Shown here in pieces: positions 28,316 to 38,084 of a DNA stretch of 64,000 nucleotides. Source of the stretch: Pseudanabaena sp. PCC 7367 (GTDB lineage Bacteria; Cyanobacteriota; Cyanobacteriia; Pseudanabaenales; Pseudanabaenaceae). Every line of letters starts with the position of its first letter. Positions within the stretch are counted from its first letter, which is position 1. The position numbers were made by a program, and so were the translations under genes. The notes beneath the pieces were generated by a model that was not told the origin of the DNA, ran no database searches, and worked only from the letters and a program-made list of their open reading frames with translations. Where the stretch lies: assembly GCF_000317065.1 (NCBI RefSeq), contig NC_019701.1, positions 1,240,001 through 1,304,000 of the forward strand, read 5' to 3'.

Positions 28316-28460
28316 GACAAATGATAACAAAAAGCATCAAGAGAAACCTCAAGCAGTTAAGCAGCCTAAACCAGCGCCCAAGGATCCTCCAGCTGCATCA
28401 GGTAAATATGTTGAAGATGTAAAATTCGGTAAAAACAAAAATGTTCTTGCTGATTTCTAG
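28314..28460 (+). CDS. Putative 48-residue Lys/Pro-rich small protein
   Basis: A short plus-strand ORF with AGGAG at 28301-28305, eight bases before the ATG. It encodes a hydrophilic peptide: Lys/Gln/Pro-rich first half (PKPAPKDPPAASG) and a second half KYVEDVKFGKNKNVLADF. It ends 48 bases before a clean plus-strand terminator at 28508-28527. I do not recognise it. The ATG shares CATG with the opposite gene, so either the transcripts overlap in divergent sense or one of the two calls is wrong. The terminator and ribosome site favour this one being real. Confidence 0.5.
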   Translation: MTNDNKKHQEKPQAVKQPKPAPKDPPAASGKYVEDVKFGKNKNVLADF

Positions 28461-28507
28461 GGACTTAACTTTAGCTGTTTATACATAGATTATAGGTTAT
28501 ACCGTAG

Positions 28508-28527
28508 GCGCTAAATCTAGCGCTTTT
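28508..28527 (+). terminator. Rho-independent terminator, plus strand
   Basis: GCGCTA-AATC-TAGCGC forms a six-base-pair GC-rich stem with a four-base loop and is followed directly by TTTT. On the opposite strand there is no T-run, so it acts on plus. The only plus-strand gene that could use it is the small ORF ending at 28460. Confidence 0.75.
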
Positions 28528-28801
28528 CTGTAGGGTAATGCGATAAATCTAGCTATTTACTTCAGTTCTAAAAAGCGATCGCAACAACATAAATTAATCC
28601 TGCTACATTAGATCTCATTTATCAATCGACTAAGTTGAATCATAGATCAATAATTGGCGATCGGGTTCTCAGGCATTTCCCAGCAATGATTAAGTGAATC
28701 ACGATCGCAGCGCCGATTTGAGCACCTATGCCAGGAGCCTATTAGGGCAATAAAGTCTAGTGATTGCTTGTTATGCCGTTAGGGGTTAATCTTAGAAAAC
28801 C
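28528..28801. other. Spacer upstream of the HEAT-repeat gene
   Basis: The remaining part of the 340-base gap after the small ORF. It contains HIP1-like GATCGC sites and no visible gene; it probably holds the promoter of the HEAT-repeat gene. Confidence 0.4.
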
Positions 28802-29548
28802 ATGATTGACGACGAAGCGGCGCTATTAGATGACATAGACCAGAGTTTTAGTAGTCCTTTGGATCAGCCAGAAGAAGAGCTACCTCGGCCTGATCCAGAG
28901 GAAATGTTAGTGCTGCTTGATTCTAGTACAGTGCTAGAACGAATGCAGGCAGCCAGAGCTTTTTGTGAGATTGAAGATGATCGGGCGATCCCTAAATTAA
29001 TTAGCCTGCTCCAGGATGATTGCACCCTGGTACGCGTGAGTGCGGCCTATGCGCTGGGGCGAAATAGCTGTGCGGCGGCCGTGCCACATTTAATTAGCCT
29101 GTTCGACAGCGAGTGGAATGGCTATGTGCGAAAGGGCGTGGTTTGGGCGTTGGGCAATTGCCGCGATCGCCAAGCCCTGCAACCCTTAATTTCTGCGCTG
29201 AAATATGATATTCCGGCAGTGCGCCTTTGGGCGGCCAGTGCCCTGGGGCAATTAGATGATATTGCCGCGATCGAGCCTCTTACTGCGGCCCTGGAGAATG
29301 ACAAGCTAGCAGTAGTAAAAAGTAATTGTGCCTGGTCGCTGGGTAAATTGTTATTGCTGCATCGCAATGAAGTCGATGATGAGGTTTACCAAGAGGCGAT
29401 CGATGTGTTGATTAATGCCATGTTTGATGATGATTTGGGTGTGGCGGAGGATGCCAGAGTGGCGCTGCACAAGTTGGGTGATCCACGCGCGCTCAAGGTA
29501 ATTGAACGGATTGATAACGATCGCGGTTATTGTGATTTGGTTCCTTAG
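28802..29548 (+). CDS. HEAT-repeat protein (phycobilin lyase-like repeats)
   Basis: A 248-residue protein with an acidic N-terminus (about 50 residues) and then about five PBS-lyase-type HEAT repeats. Examples are DDRAIPKLISLLQDDCTLVRVSAAYALG, SEWNGYVRKGVVWALGN and YDIPAVRLWAASALGQ. Such repeats occur in CpcE/NblB-type phycobilisome lyases and in many scaffold proteins. The catalytic identity cannot be read, so a role in phycobilisome assembly or breakdown is only possible. Protein-protein interaction is the safe inference. The gene is followed by DUF3285 after about 340 bases. Confidence 0.85.
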   Translation: MIDDEAALLDDIDQSFSSPLDQPEEELPRPDPEEMLVLLDSSTVLERMQAARAFCEIEDDRAIPKLISLLQDDCTLVRVSAAYALGRNSCAAAVPHLISLFDSEWNGYVRKGVVWALGNCRDRQALQPLISALKYDIPAVRLWAASALGQLDDIAAIEPLTAALENDKLAVVKSNCAWSLGKLLLLHRNEVDDEVYQEAIDVLINAMFDDDLGVAEDARVALHKLGDPRALKVIERIDNDRGYCDLVP

Positions 29549-29890
29549 CCGAACTGGATTTTAAATTAGCGGCTAGCTAGTTGTGGTTGACTACCAGAAA
29601 TTTGGCTACTAAAGATTAGCTATTGAGCAAGTCCAGACAGGAATGGGTTTTGAGAAGTTTATGCTCGAAGTCTTTTAGATCGTCGATTTGTAAAAAAGTG
29701 TAAAGTTTGGTTAACATAAGAAATAACTACAAGCCTGGTATTGAAGTAGGCAAACTTGATTGCGTCAAAAAGTATACGCGCAAAAATTAATCTAATCAGA
29801 GTTTTTTTATTGATAACTTGCCATGAATTAATTAGTGGATTAATTAGCTAATCAAGGCTTTGCTTCAACCAGAATCATAATTAGATAACT
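29549..29890. other. Spacer between HEAT-repeat and DUF3285 genes
   Basis: 342 AT-rich bases. No gene or strong structure is visible. Confidence 0.4.
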
Positions 29891-30166
29891 ATGTCAGATC
29901 ATCAAAACTCAGTGCAATCACCTGCCAGTCATGTCGATCGCGGTGATAATGACACTGCCGTAAAATCGCCAGACTTAGATAATTCAAGTAACGCAGACAA
30001 ATCAAGCAGCTCTGCCAAATCGGCTAAATCAGCTAAATCAGATAGCTACGTCAAGTTGGCGATGCGCAACATGGTGAAGAAAGGCAGCACCTCTTTGTTT
30101 CATTTCTTCCTAACCACGGTGGGGGTAATTGGCGTGTTATTGGGATTGGCGATCGTTTTTCATTAG
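29891..30166 (+). CDS. DUF3285 family membrane protein
   Basis: A 91-residue protein. The first 50 residues are hydrophilic and Ser/Lys/Asp-rich. The C-terminal block SYVKLAMRNMVKKGSTSLFHFFLTTVGVIGVLLGLAIVFH, with one membrane helix, matches DUF3285, a family restricted to cyanobacteria and plastid-bearing organisms. Function is unknown. It typically lies close to ybeY, as here (gap 193 bases), so a link to rRNA maturation or the membrane is conceivable but unproven. Confidence 0.85.
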   Translation: MSDHQNSVQSPASHVDRGDNDTAVKSPDLDNSSNADKSSSSAKSAKSAKSDSYVKLAMRNMVKKGSTSLFHFFLTTVGVIGVLLGLAIVFH

Positions 30167-30359
30167 CGATCGATTGACTTAGCTTATTTTTGGGCAAACT
30201 AAAAAAAGAGCCATTTAGCTATCTGCGCTCAGGGGTCAATTGATTGAGCGGTTGACAGCTAATCGACTAGATGTATTAGTTTTGCCATGATTTAGCTCAT
30301 ATTTCAGATATTTAGAATATTTAGAATTTAGATTGCCAAGTTAGCGGGAGCCGATCGAT

Positions 30360-31082
30360 TTGCCCGATGTTGTCCTGTATCTAGAACAATCGCCCACGAT
30401 CGCTGATCTATTGCCGATCGAGCAGGCTCAGTGGCAAGAGTGGTTTCAAACCTGGTTGGAGTCTTGCGATCTGTCAACTTTGGCGATCGCCCTAAATCAA
30501 TCAAAGGTGGCGCTTGAATCAGCCGAGTTTGAAGTTAGTTTGCGGTTTACCGATGATGACGAGATCCAGCAGCTCAATGCTAACTATCGCCAAATCGATC
30601 GCCCTACCGATGTGCTGGCGTTTGCGGCCTTGGAAACCAAAATGCCAGAAATTGACCTAGCCAAATTTGAGCGATCGGTTGATAATGGGGCGAATAGTGA
30701 TTGGGTAGATCATTTAGATCCTAATCCTAACCAACAATTGTACCCTGACACTTTTAATAGCACTGTTGCCGCTGATGCTGAATATGCAAATCATGCGGAA
30801 TCCCCAGAATACATAGAATTCCCCACTAATAATGAGCCTGTCTATTTAGGCGACTTGATTATTTCGGTTCCCACTGCCATTGCCCAGGCTAGCGAATATG
30901 GCCGATCGCTACCTCAGGAATTAGCCTGGTTAGCTGCCCACGGCCTATTACACCTATTGGGTTGGGATCATCCCGATCAGCTTAGTTTAGACAGAATGCT
31001 AAAGGAACAAGCACGCTTAGTGGCGCTTGGCGATCGCTCTTTGAGAATAAAGAATAATCTAATTACCGAACAATTCCCATGA
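30360..31082 (+). CDS. ybeY: Endoribonuclease YbeY with a large internal insertion
   Basis: A 240-residue YbeY/UPF0054 metallo-endoribonuclease used in 16S rRNA 3' maturation and 70S quality control. The family start of the core is LRFTDDDEIQQLNANYRQIDRPTDVLAFA, and the zinc motif HGLLHLLGWDH is at residues 194-204. Between them, at about 92-159, lies an Asp/Asn/Pro-rich insertion of about 68 residues where most homologues have fewer than 15. The start is TTG at 30360 with GGGAG about eight bases before; there is no upstream in-frame ATG. It is followed by dgkA, a conserved order, although 546 bases apart here. Confidence 0.92.
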   Translation: MPDVVLYLEQSPTIADLLPIEQAQWQEWFQTWLESCDLSTLAIALNQSKVALESAEFEVSLRFTDDDEIQQLNANYRQIDRPTDVLAFAALETKMPEIDLAKFERSVDNGANSDWVDHLDPNPNQQLYPDTFNSTVAADAEYANHAESPEYIEFPTNNEPVYLGDLIISVPTAIAQASEYGRSLPQELAWLAAHGLLHLLGWDHPDQLSLDRMLKEQARLVALGDRSLRIKNNLITEQFP

Positions 31083-31628
31083 TTGAGTAGTCATGGCTCT
31101 AAGCCGTTAATCTAATCAAAATTCCCCTGGCCTGATTACTTAATTCACCTGTAAACCTTACATAACCAGACTACACCCCCAAGAAATGACTCAGATAATG
31201 ATGGCTAAGTTCAGCAATATACTACTTGACCACTTACTGAAATCTTGCCACTTACTAAAATTATCTTGAGCATTCGATAACATGCGATCGCTAATCATCT
31301 TGTGAATCTAGCTTGAATATTTCGATTGCACTTAACTACTTAATCATTAACCACAGTGAAGCGATCGCCCCTTGAACCGAAAGCAAACTGTCCTTAATCA
31401 GTCCCCAAATCAGCTCAAATCACTTTAGATTTAGTAAACAATTAGAGTATTTTGCTCCATTTAAGTTAAGTAGGCTACATCCGTTAGCTTGCTCACTGGC
31501 CAATAATTGGTTAGTCGCTCCTGGTCAAAAAACTTTACGCACCAGAAAGTCAAAATCTTTAACTCCACAACCGAATTTTGAGATCAGCAGTAAGAAGTTA
31601 GCTTTAACGACAGCAGAGGAATATACTG
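31083..31628. other. Spacer between ybeY and dgkA
   Basis: 546 AT-rich bases without a supported gene or hairpin. The distance suggests dgkA has its own promoter. Confidence 0.4.
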
Positions 31629-32132
31629 ATGAATGTTTCACCCAAAATTGTGTCTCGCCACGAGCGCTATCCTGTGGAATCTGATCAACAGAGAAATTTA
31701 CAACTAGATTTAAAATCCTGGCAACGTAGTCAGGCTTTCCAGGTTGCCCCCAATTTAATTGAGAGTTTCAGGTTTGCCGGGGCAGGCTTGGTTTATGCTT
31801 TTACGACTCAACGCAATTTTCGGATTCATACGGTAGTAAGTATTGTGGTGCTGAGCTTGAGCATCTATTTACAGCTCAGTATGGTGGAGGTGGCGATCAT
31901 CAGTTTGACCGCCGGCGCGGTGATGGTGATGGAACTAATAAATACAGCCCTGGAAGCGGTGGTTGATTTGTGTGTGGGGCAGTCATATCACCAATTGGCC
32001 AAGATCGCCAAAGATTGTGCGGCGGGGGCGGTGTTGATTGCAGCGATCGTTTCGGTGGTGGTTGGCTTTTGTTTGTTGGCTCCACCTTTGTGGCTAAAGC
32101 TTTTCCCTGGAGTCAATTTCCCGCTGCTTTAG
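31629..32132 (+). CDS. dgkA: Diacylglycerol/undecaprenol kinase family protein
   Basis: A 167-residue DgkA-type integral membrane kinase. About 45 polar N-terminal residues precede the core: ESFRFAGAGLVYAFTTQRNFRIH, a first helix, then the family signature VMVMELINTALEAVVDLC, and a third helix AGAVLIAAIVSVVVGFCLLA. In Gram-negative bacteria the substrate is diacylglycerol, in many others undecaprenol; the short form here does not decide. AGAGGAA precedes the ATG. The DUF3285-ybeY-dgkA group all read the same way. Confidence 0.9.
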   Translation: MNVSPKIVSRHERYPVESDQQRNLQLDLKSWQRSQAFQVAPNLIESFRFAGAGLVYAFTTQRNFRIHTVVSIVVLSLSIYLQLSMVEVAIISLTAGAVMVMELINTALEAVVDLCVGQSYHQLAKIAKDCAAGAVLIAAIVSVVVGFCLLAPPLWLKLFPGVNFPLL

Positions 32133-32301
32133 TTTTAGGAATACCAGGCAGTTTATTAAGGATTTAAGGCCAACTGTGTCATTGCAAAGGACTCACCATG
32201 ACACGGTCTGGTGATCGTTGTAATTGCTGTCGCTGCCATAGTCAAACCTCTCAGATCAAGGCCAACAAGCCCCAAATATTTCTGTTTTAGCATTTTGCGA
32301 G

Positions 32302-33066
32302 CTATGCAGTTTTAGCAGGCTTGATCGCCACGATCGCCGCATGGGCATCCGGCAGATGGAATTGGCCATAGCTGCGTTTGATTTTTACCTCGAAGCCAAT
32401 TTCCATCAGCAAATCTGCGATCTCCGCCGATTGATATAACTGCTGCACATGCACCTCATCACTACGGCGATATTGCTCACCCACCTGACGAAAAGTAATA
32501 ATTCTTCTGGTCAGGGTGTTCTGGCGTGGGTTTTCTGACTTTTCCACCAACACGAGCCAATCTTTACCTTCAACAAAAGATTGAGTTGCCTGATCACAGC
32601 TATCTAAACCAGGCTCGGCAATATCAAATATCAATAAACCATTTGGTTGCAATGCTTTGTAAATACGTTGAAAAAAGTTAGCTAAAGTGGGCAAATTATT
32701 TGCGCCATCAAACAAGTAATTTAAACATTCCCCCACACTCACCACCGCTGCACAGGGCGGGATATCTACCGTAAACATCGAGCCTAGAATAAACCTAGCC
32801 TGGGGCGCTCTAGCCTTGGCGATCGCAATCATCGCCGCCGAAATATCTACACCCAGAACCTGACAGCCAGATGTAGTTAATGCCTGGGTGAGGATGCCAC
32901 TACCGCAGCCTAGCTCAACAATTAGATTTTGATCGCTGGAATTAATTTCGTTTTGGCCTAAAATTTCTAAAATCCCCGGCGCAGCACTGAGGGCATAATC
33001 GCTGAAGCCCTGATCATGGACATAGGCGAGGTCTTCTTGATACCAATCTTGATAGGTATTAGTCAT
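32302..33066 (-). CDS. Class I SAM-dependent methyltransferase
   Basis: A 254-residue Rossmann-fold methyltransferase. Motif I is IVELGCGSGILTQAL at about residues 46-60, followed by VLGVDISAAMIAIAKARAP (motif II) and a later NGLLIFDIAEPG (post-motif II). Substrate is unknown. It stands alone with spacers on both sides. Confidence 0.88.
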   Translation of the reverse strand: MTNTYQDWYQEDLAYVHDQGFSDYALSAAPGILEILGQNEINSSDQNLIVELGCGSGILTQALTTSGCQVLGVDISAAMIAIAKARAPQARFILGSMFTVDIPPCAAVVSVGECLNYLFDGANNLPTLANFFQRIYKALQPNGLLIFDIAEPGLDSCDQATQSFVEGKDWLVLVEKSENPRQNTLTRRIITFRQVGEQYRRSDEVHVQQLYQSAEIADLLMEIGFEVKIKRSYGQFHLPDAHAAIVAIKPAKTA

Positions 33067-33802
33067 GATTTAGAAAAAATCTTGGCGGGGAATGAATCGA
33101 ACAGGGGCGATCGTTATTTTTATTGCCCACTTGCTCCAGGTTATTTAGTTACTTAAAGGTGATCTAATCCCTTTGGTTTAAGCCTAGCTTGAGATCGCCA
33201 CGCTGGCATCACCCCATTGTTTAACAGGCATAGCAGATCTACTCCCAAGCTGGGGTAGTCCTGACCATGAAATGAGAGGCGGTCATAGGATCTAAGATCG
33301 CGGCTGAATCAAGAGTCCTTGGCCAAGCATCCATATTTAATATCCCAATTTAATATCCCAACTGATATCCCAACCCATCATTGATCTAAGCGGCTTTGAG
33401 GCAATAATAGTAACCAGTCATTAATTGTTAAGTTTTTAAACTTTCAGGGCGATCGATCACCAATCGGGGTGCACAACCTGTTTGAATTAATTAAGGACAG
33501 CTTAAGTAAATCGTAGTGATCAATGCGATCGCGGCAATTGATTTATCGGGCTTGATTTTTATATTTAAGTTAAGTATTTAGATATTCCAAATCATCAATT
33601 TGAAATCCTACTTCTGTGTTTTGTTTGATATTTAATCGGGTATTTGATTTTTGGCCTAGGATTTAGATTGGCTTGAAAGTAGTTAATATTTAACTATTTA
33701 AGTCATCTGATTAAGTCATCTGAGGTGATCAATTAAATCCTCAATTAGATATTTGATTGGGCATTTGAGTATACATTTACGGGTTAAGGCAGAAGTCGTT
33801 AT
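33067..33802. other. Spacer with short direct repeats, upstream of hemC
   Basis: 736 bases between divergent genes. It contains the 13-base direct repeat TTTAATATCCCAA at 33336-33348 and 33349-33361 and another 13-base tandem repeat TTAAGTCATCTGA at 33698-33710 and 33711-33723. No gene is visible. The second pair lies about 90 bases upstream of hemC. Confidence 0.7.
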
Positions 33803-34756
33803 ATGCTTGTTACGCGCAATATTCGGATCGGTTCTCGCAAAAGCCAACTGGCACTAGTTCAAACCCATTGGGTACAACAGGAACTCCAAAAAGCCCACCA
33901 GGATCGCAAATTTGAGGTGCAAACCATGAGCACCCAGGGCGATAAGATTTTGGATGTGGCCTTGGCCAAGATTGGTGATAAGGGGTTATTCACCAAAGAG
34001 TTAGAGCTAGCTATGATCGAGCGCGAGGTGGACTTCGCCGTTCATAGCCTCAAGGATTTACCCACCAATTTACCGGAAGGTTTGATGCTGGGCGTAGTAA
34101 CGGAGCGGGAAGATCCGGCGGATGCACTGGTGGTGCATGAAAAGCATAAAGACAAAAAATTAGAAACTTTGCCAGAGGGTACGATCGTGGGCACCTCTTC
34201 GCTGCGTCGTCTGGCACAACTACGGCATCACTTCCCCCACCTTACTTTTAAAGATATTCGCGGTAATTTAAACACCCGCTTAGCCAAGCTAGATGCCGGT
34301 GAATATGATGCGATCATTCTGGCGGTGGCAGGCTTGAAGCGCCTGGATATGAGCGATCGGATCCATCAGGTCATCGATCCGGAAATTTCGCTCCATGCGG
34401 TGGGTCAGGGTGCTTTGGGGATCGAATGCCGCACTGGTGATGAAGAAGTGCTTGGTTTGCTCAGCACGATCGCCCATTACCCCACCACTCAGCGTTGTCT
34501 GGCGGAACGTTCCTTCCTGCGCGAACTAGAGGGTGGTTGCCAAGTGCCGATCGGCGTGAACAGCGAGATTGACGGCGATCGCTTAATCCTCAAGGGGATT
34601 GTCGCCACCTTGGATGGTGTAACTCTAGTTAAGGGCGAAGCAACTGGTGATATTACCGATCCTGATGCGATCGGCATTGACCTGGCCAATCAACTTAAAG
34701 CACAAGGAGCCCAGGAAATCTTGAATGAGATTATTGCCCAAAACCGCCAGCAATAA
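33803..34756 (+). CDS. hemC: Hydroxymethylbilane synthase (porphobilinogen deaminase)
   Basis: A 317-residue enzyme that polymerises four porphobilinogen units to hydroxymethylbilane in haem and chlorophyll biosynthesis. The start [17 protein letters not shown] and the motifs [32 protein letters not shown] and [12 protein letters not shown] are diagnostic. The Cys that holds the dipyrromethane cofactor is in [11 protein letters not shown], near residue 245. It converges with the glutaminase gene; an AT palindrome lies between their stops. Confidence 0.97.
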   Translation: MLVTRNIRIGSRKSQLALVQTHWVQQELQKAHQDRKFEVQTMSTQGDKILDVALAKIGDKGLFTKELELAMIEREVDFAVHSLKDLPTNLPEGLMLGVVTEREDPADALVVHEKHKDKKLETLPEGTIVGTSSLRRLAQLRHHFPHLTFKDIRGNLNTRLAKLDAGEYDAIILAVAGLKRLDMSDRIHQVIDPEISLHAVGQGALGIECRTGDEEVLGLLSTIAHYPTTQRCLAERSFLRELEGGCQVPIGVNSEIDGDRLILKGIVATLDGVTLVKGEATGDITDPDAIGIDLANQLKAQGAQEILNEIIAQNRQQ

Positions 34757-34841
34757 ACAGCACTAAAATGCTGAAGCAGGTTTGTTTAAATTTAAACTTT
34801 CACTCTCTCACTTTTGTTAACAATCCAAGTCAAGGGCAAGC

Positions 34842-35768
34842 TTAGCCAAAAATGCTGAGTTGTAGCGCTTGGCTTATTTGTTGGACTAAAAATACCCCAG
34901 CGATCGAATTGCCGATTTTGTCCAGCGGTGGGCTATAGCAGGCGATCGCCCCTTGCTGAGGAATCACAGCTAGCAGCACCCCGCTCACCCCCGACTTGGA
35001 CGGCAAACCCACCTGCACTGCAAAACTACCGGAAGCTTCGTACATGCCACAGGTGGTCATGATCGCGGTCACGGTTTGGCTATTTTGGCGATCGATTGCC
35101 GCATTAGCCCCTGCCAACACCAAGCCCAACCTAGCCACATCCTGGACTGTGCCAGCCAGACAACAAACCTGATTATAGGTATCCAGAGCTTTGCTAGCGG
35201 ATTCTAGATCGCCATATTGTTCTAACTGGTCAGCGATCAACCGGTTGCGTTGGTTTGGCCGCGATCGCACTGAAGCTAGCATCGCCTGATCAAGAAATAA
35301 TTTTGTCCCAGCAACCTGATTCAACCAATTGCACAAATTTTGATAACAAACAGCGCTATTTTCACCTGGAAGCATTCCCGCCAGGGCGATCGCACCGCTA
35401 TTCACCATTGGATTAGGTGGTTTCTGGACAGCTAAATTCGGCAAATCATTAAAGGGCTTTGCCGATGCCTCCATTCCCACTTGATTAAAAACCAACGCCG
35501 CGCCCACGGTTTCCAGTAAAAATAACAGCACCAGCGGCTTAATTACGCTCATCAACGGGAAAACCTGCTCGATCGCTCCTCTTGTGGTGGTTGAGCCATT
35601 GATATTGCTGATATTGCTCAGGGCGATCGCCAGGCATTCGGGCTGAGCCAGAGCTAGCTGGGGGATATATTGCGGTAATGTACCTTGCTTACTTAGCTCG
35701 ATCGCCTGTTCAATCCAGACATCAAGTTGCGAAGGAGTAACAGAATTAAAAATATTTGCGCTTGTCAA
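34842..35768 (-). CDS. glsA: Glutaminase
   Basis: A 308-residue member of the serine-dependent beta-lactamase-like glutaminase family, which hydrolyses glutamine to glutamate and ammonia. The catalytic Ser-x-x-Lys lies in LMSVIKPLVLLFLLE (about residues 73-76), followed by GMEASAKPFNDL, NPMVNSGAIAL and LPSKSGVSGVLLAVIP. The start is a TTG; no in-frame ATG lies upstream of the conserved region. It reads away from the Hpt gene and converges on hemC. Confidence 0.93.
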   Translation of the reverse strand: MTSANIFNSVTPSQLDVWIEQAIELSKQGTLPQYIPQLALAQPECLAIALSNISNINGSTTTRGAIEQVFPLMSVIKPLVLLFLLETVGAALVFNQVGMEASAKPFNDLPNLAVQKPPNPMVNSGAIALAGMLPGENSAVCYQNLCNWLNQVAGTKLFLDQAMLASVRSRPNQRNRLIADQLEQYGDLESASKALDTYNQVCCLAGTVQDVARLGLVLAGANAAIDRQNSQTVTAIMTTCGMYEASGSFAVQVGLPSKSGVSGVLLAVIPQQGAIACYSPPLDKIGNSIAGVFLVQQISQALQLSIFG

Positions 35769-35883
35769 TTTAGGTTATTTCGACCCGCTGCCCATCATTT
35801 GTTTCGATCTTCACAGGACACAGGCCATACCTTAAATTAAGCAATTAAGTTAAGCAATATTTAGAAATTAGGCAATGTCTAGC

Positions 35884-36231
35884 TTAAACCTGTTGCTGGG
35901 CATAGTTGCGGGTAAAGGCTTCAACTTCGGCCAGATTGGTTTCAATATCGGCTAACTTAGGAGCTACATCCTGCAAAGATTCTTGCTTGGCTTGTTGCTC
36001 GATCGCACTTGCCAACTCTTGCATCGTATGAGCACCCACATTGCCGCTAGCACCTTTCATATGGTGGGCTTCACGTTGGACTGTCATATAGTCACTGGCT
36101 GCGATCGCCACCTTTGCGGCATCAATATGAACTTTGGTATCTTCTATAAAAGTCTCCAGGAGTTCTAGCTCAAACTCAACATCCCCATCGGATATTAAGC
36201 GAATGAATTCCATATCTATCGGTGCGCTCAT
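35884..36231 (-). CDS. Hpt (histidine phosphotransfer) domain protein
   Basis: A 115-residue single-domain Hpt protein, a four-helix relay for phosphoryl groups in two-component signalling. The phosphorylated His lies in REAHHMKGASGNVGAHTM (about residue 54), the canonical HxxKG pattern. Single-domain Hpt proteins pass phosphate between hybrid kinases and response regulators; the partners are not nearby. The ATG at 36231 is preferred over a TTG twelve codons upstream. Confidence 0.9.
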   Translation of the reverse strand: MSAPIDMEFIRLISDGDVEFELELLETFIEDTKVHIDAAKVAIAASDYMTVQREAHHMKGASGNVGAHTMQELASAIEQQAKQESLQDVAPKLADIETNLAEVEAFTRNYAQQQV

Positions 36232-36550
36232 ATTGACTTGTATGATCCTATTGCTAACTTGCTCCAATGGCTAGACTGTAATTCAAGCAAGATATTCCCA
36301 TTTTTAATTATGATTATTATGCCATCAAAATTGTGCTTGGGACGCATATGATTAAAAAACTACCTCAGGCCAGAACATTATTGCTAATGTGAAAAACCTG
36401 GAATTACGACAAAAGAGCCCAAGGGGTTAGTATTGATTTACATTAAATCCTCAAGCTAGAACATGGTCACAATGCTTTACCAGGATTGTTGGCAGTGGCT
36501 TTTAGTTAATGCATTTAACCGGACTTGAGATGGGCAAATAACTAGCTGGT

Positions 36551-36580
36551 ATTGCACGCCATTGCACGCCATTGCACGCC
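36551..36580. repeat. 10-base tandem repeat, three copies
   Basis: ATTGCACGCC occurs three times head to tail without mismatch at 36551-36560, 36561-36570 and 36571-36580. Confidence 0.95.
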
Positions 36581-36583
36581 TCA

Positions 36584-36624
36584 GACAAGACAAGGCAAGA
36601 CAAGACAAGGCAAGACAAGACAAG
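36584..36624. repeat. 15-base tandem repeat, 2.7 copies
   Basis: GACAAGACAAGGCAA at 36584-36598 and 36599-36613, followed by a partial third copy to 36624. It directly follows the ATTGCACGCC array, so two unrelated repeat types sit side by side. Confidence 0.9.
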
Positions 36625-36733
36625 TAAGTAGGGTGAATATGAAATAAAATCAATCAATAAATTCAGAGCCAAACCCAACAATCAGTAGTTGGGCTTACTC
36701 ATCCATTGGCAATGCTGAAATTAAATCGATCGC

Positions 36734-37879
36734 CTAAACCAATTCAATTTGCGCGGCAATACTCTGATCACTGAGATTATTACCAATGAAAACCAACCTG
36801 GTCTGGCGCATTTCCTCAGCTTGCCAGGGGCGATCGTAGAAATAATCAAACCGATTGCCAACCCCTTGCAACACCAGGCGCATCGATTTATTGGGTACTG
36901 CCACAAACCCCTTGACCCGGTAAATATCTTTTTGCTGCACAAGCCGTTCTAGCTTGGCCACCAGTTCTTTGGGGTCAAACTCCTGCGTCAGAGACAGATT
37001 AACTGAATTGATGTCATCATCATGCTCATGCTCTTCTTCATGGTCATGGTGACTGGGGCGAGCCTCCAGGTTATCTTCCACTGCCGCATTGAAACCCAGC
37101 AAAATATCCGCATCGATCGCCCCTTGCTGGCAATTAATAATCTTGACATGATCAGGTAGCTCTTGCCGCAAGTGATTAATTACTCGATCCAGGGTTGAGC
37201 GATCGACCAGGTCGGTTTTGGTGAGCAGCACCAGATCAGCACAGGCCAATTGATCTTCAAATAACTCCTCGATCGGCGTTTCATGCTCCAGGTTGGGGTC
37301 TTCCTGGCGTTGGGCTGCCACCGCGTTTAAATCATGGGCAAATGTACCCTTGGCCACTGCTTCACAATCAACCACCGTAATTACCCCATCAACGGTGGCT
37401 CCAGAACGAATCCCTGGCCAGCGAAATGCGGTTACCAATGGTTTGGGCAATGCTAGCCCAGAAGTTTCGATCAAAATATGGTCAATCCGATCGCGCTTTT
37501 GCAGTAATTCCTGCATCGTGGGCAAAAATTCCTCTTGCACAGTACAGCAAAGACAACCATTGGTTAACTCGACAATATTGTCTGAATTATCTGAAAAATC
37601 ATTAACTACGGGATCTAAAGAGTTGGGGCGATCGGCAGAGTTGGAATTATCTAAAATGGCATCTGTGGCCTTGGCAACATTTGCTAGATCCTGATCTGCT
37701 GAGTCATCGGGACAGACCTGGCAGGAACGCAAAAGATCGCCATCGATCCCCACTTCACCAAATTCATTCACCAAAATAGCAATGCGACGACCGTGGTTAT
37801 GTTGCAAGAGGTGGCGAACCAGGGTGGTTTTACCAGCGCCAAGGAAGCCAGTTACGATCGTAACGGGAATTTTATGCAT
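36734..37879 (-). CDS. CobW-family (G3E) GTPase, cobalamin-regulated
   Basis: A 381-residue COG0523 GTPase. The P-loop is [11 protein letters not shown] near residue 10, the metal-binding motif is NGCLCC (CxCC), the Glu of the switch region lies in [10 protein letters not shown], and TKTD near 215 serves as the guanine-specificity motif. A His/Asp-rich stretch ([12 protein letters not shown]) precedes the CobW C-terminal domain. Such proteins act as zinc, cobalt or nitrile-hydratase metal chaperones. The cobalamin riboswitch upstream argues for cobalt or B12 in this case. The final ten residues are [10 protein letters not shown]-type. The start ATG lies about 200 bases after the riboswitch. 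Confidence 0.92.
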   Translation of the reverse strand: MHKIPVTIVTGFLGAGKTTLVRHLLQHNHGRRIAILVNEFGEVGIDGDLLRSCQVCPDDSADQDLANVAKATDAILDNSNSADRPNSLDPVVNDFSDNSDNIVELTNGCLCCTVQEEFLPTMQELLQKRDRIDHILIETSGLALPKPLVTAFRWPGIRSGATVDGVITVVDCEAVAKGTFAHDLNAVAAQRQEDPNLEHETPIEELFEDQLACADLVLLTKTDLVDRSTLDRVINHLRQELPDHVKIINCQQGAIDADILLGFNAAVEDNLEARPSHHDHEEEHEHDDDINSVNLSLTQEFDPKELVAKLERLVQQKDIYRVKGFVAVPNKSMRLVLQGVGNRFDYFYDRPWQAEEMRQTRLVFIGNNLSDQSIAAQIELV

Positions 37880-38084
37880 ATGACTAATAATCTGTACCGC
37901 GCAGATTTCCAGTAGTGTTTGTGATCAAGGCTCTGGAGATCGCAATTAATTACCTGCAAGCTGGTTAGATTTCCAATTGGATTAAAACCGAGCTGGACTC
38001 AATAATTAATAATTGCTGGCGGTGGGCATCCTGGCTGAGAGATAGGCAAGTATTTGGGAAGTTATGCATTAGATATTTTTGATA

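Larger units (their letters stand above)
36232..36733. other. Spacer between Hpt and cobW genes
   Basis: About 500 bases. It carries two adjacent tandem repeats listed separately. No gene is visible. It lies downstream of cobW on that gene's strand. Confidence 0.5.

Noticed and set aside
34783-34797. AT palindrome GTTTAAATTTAAAC between hemC and glsA
   Set aside because: It has no GC-rich stem and no T-run, so I do not call it a terminator.
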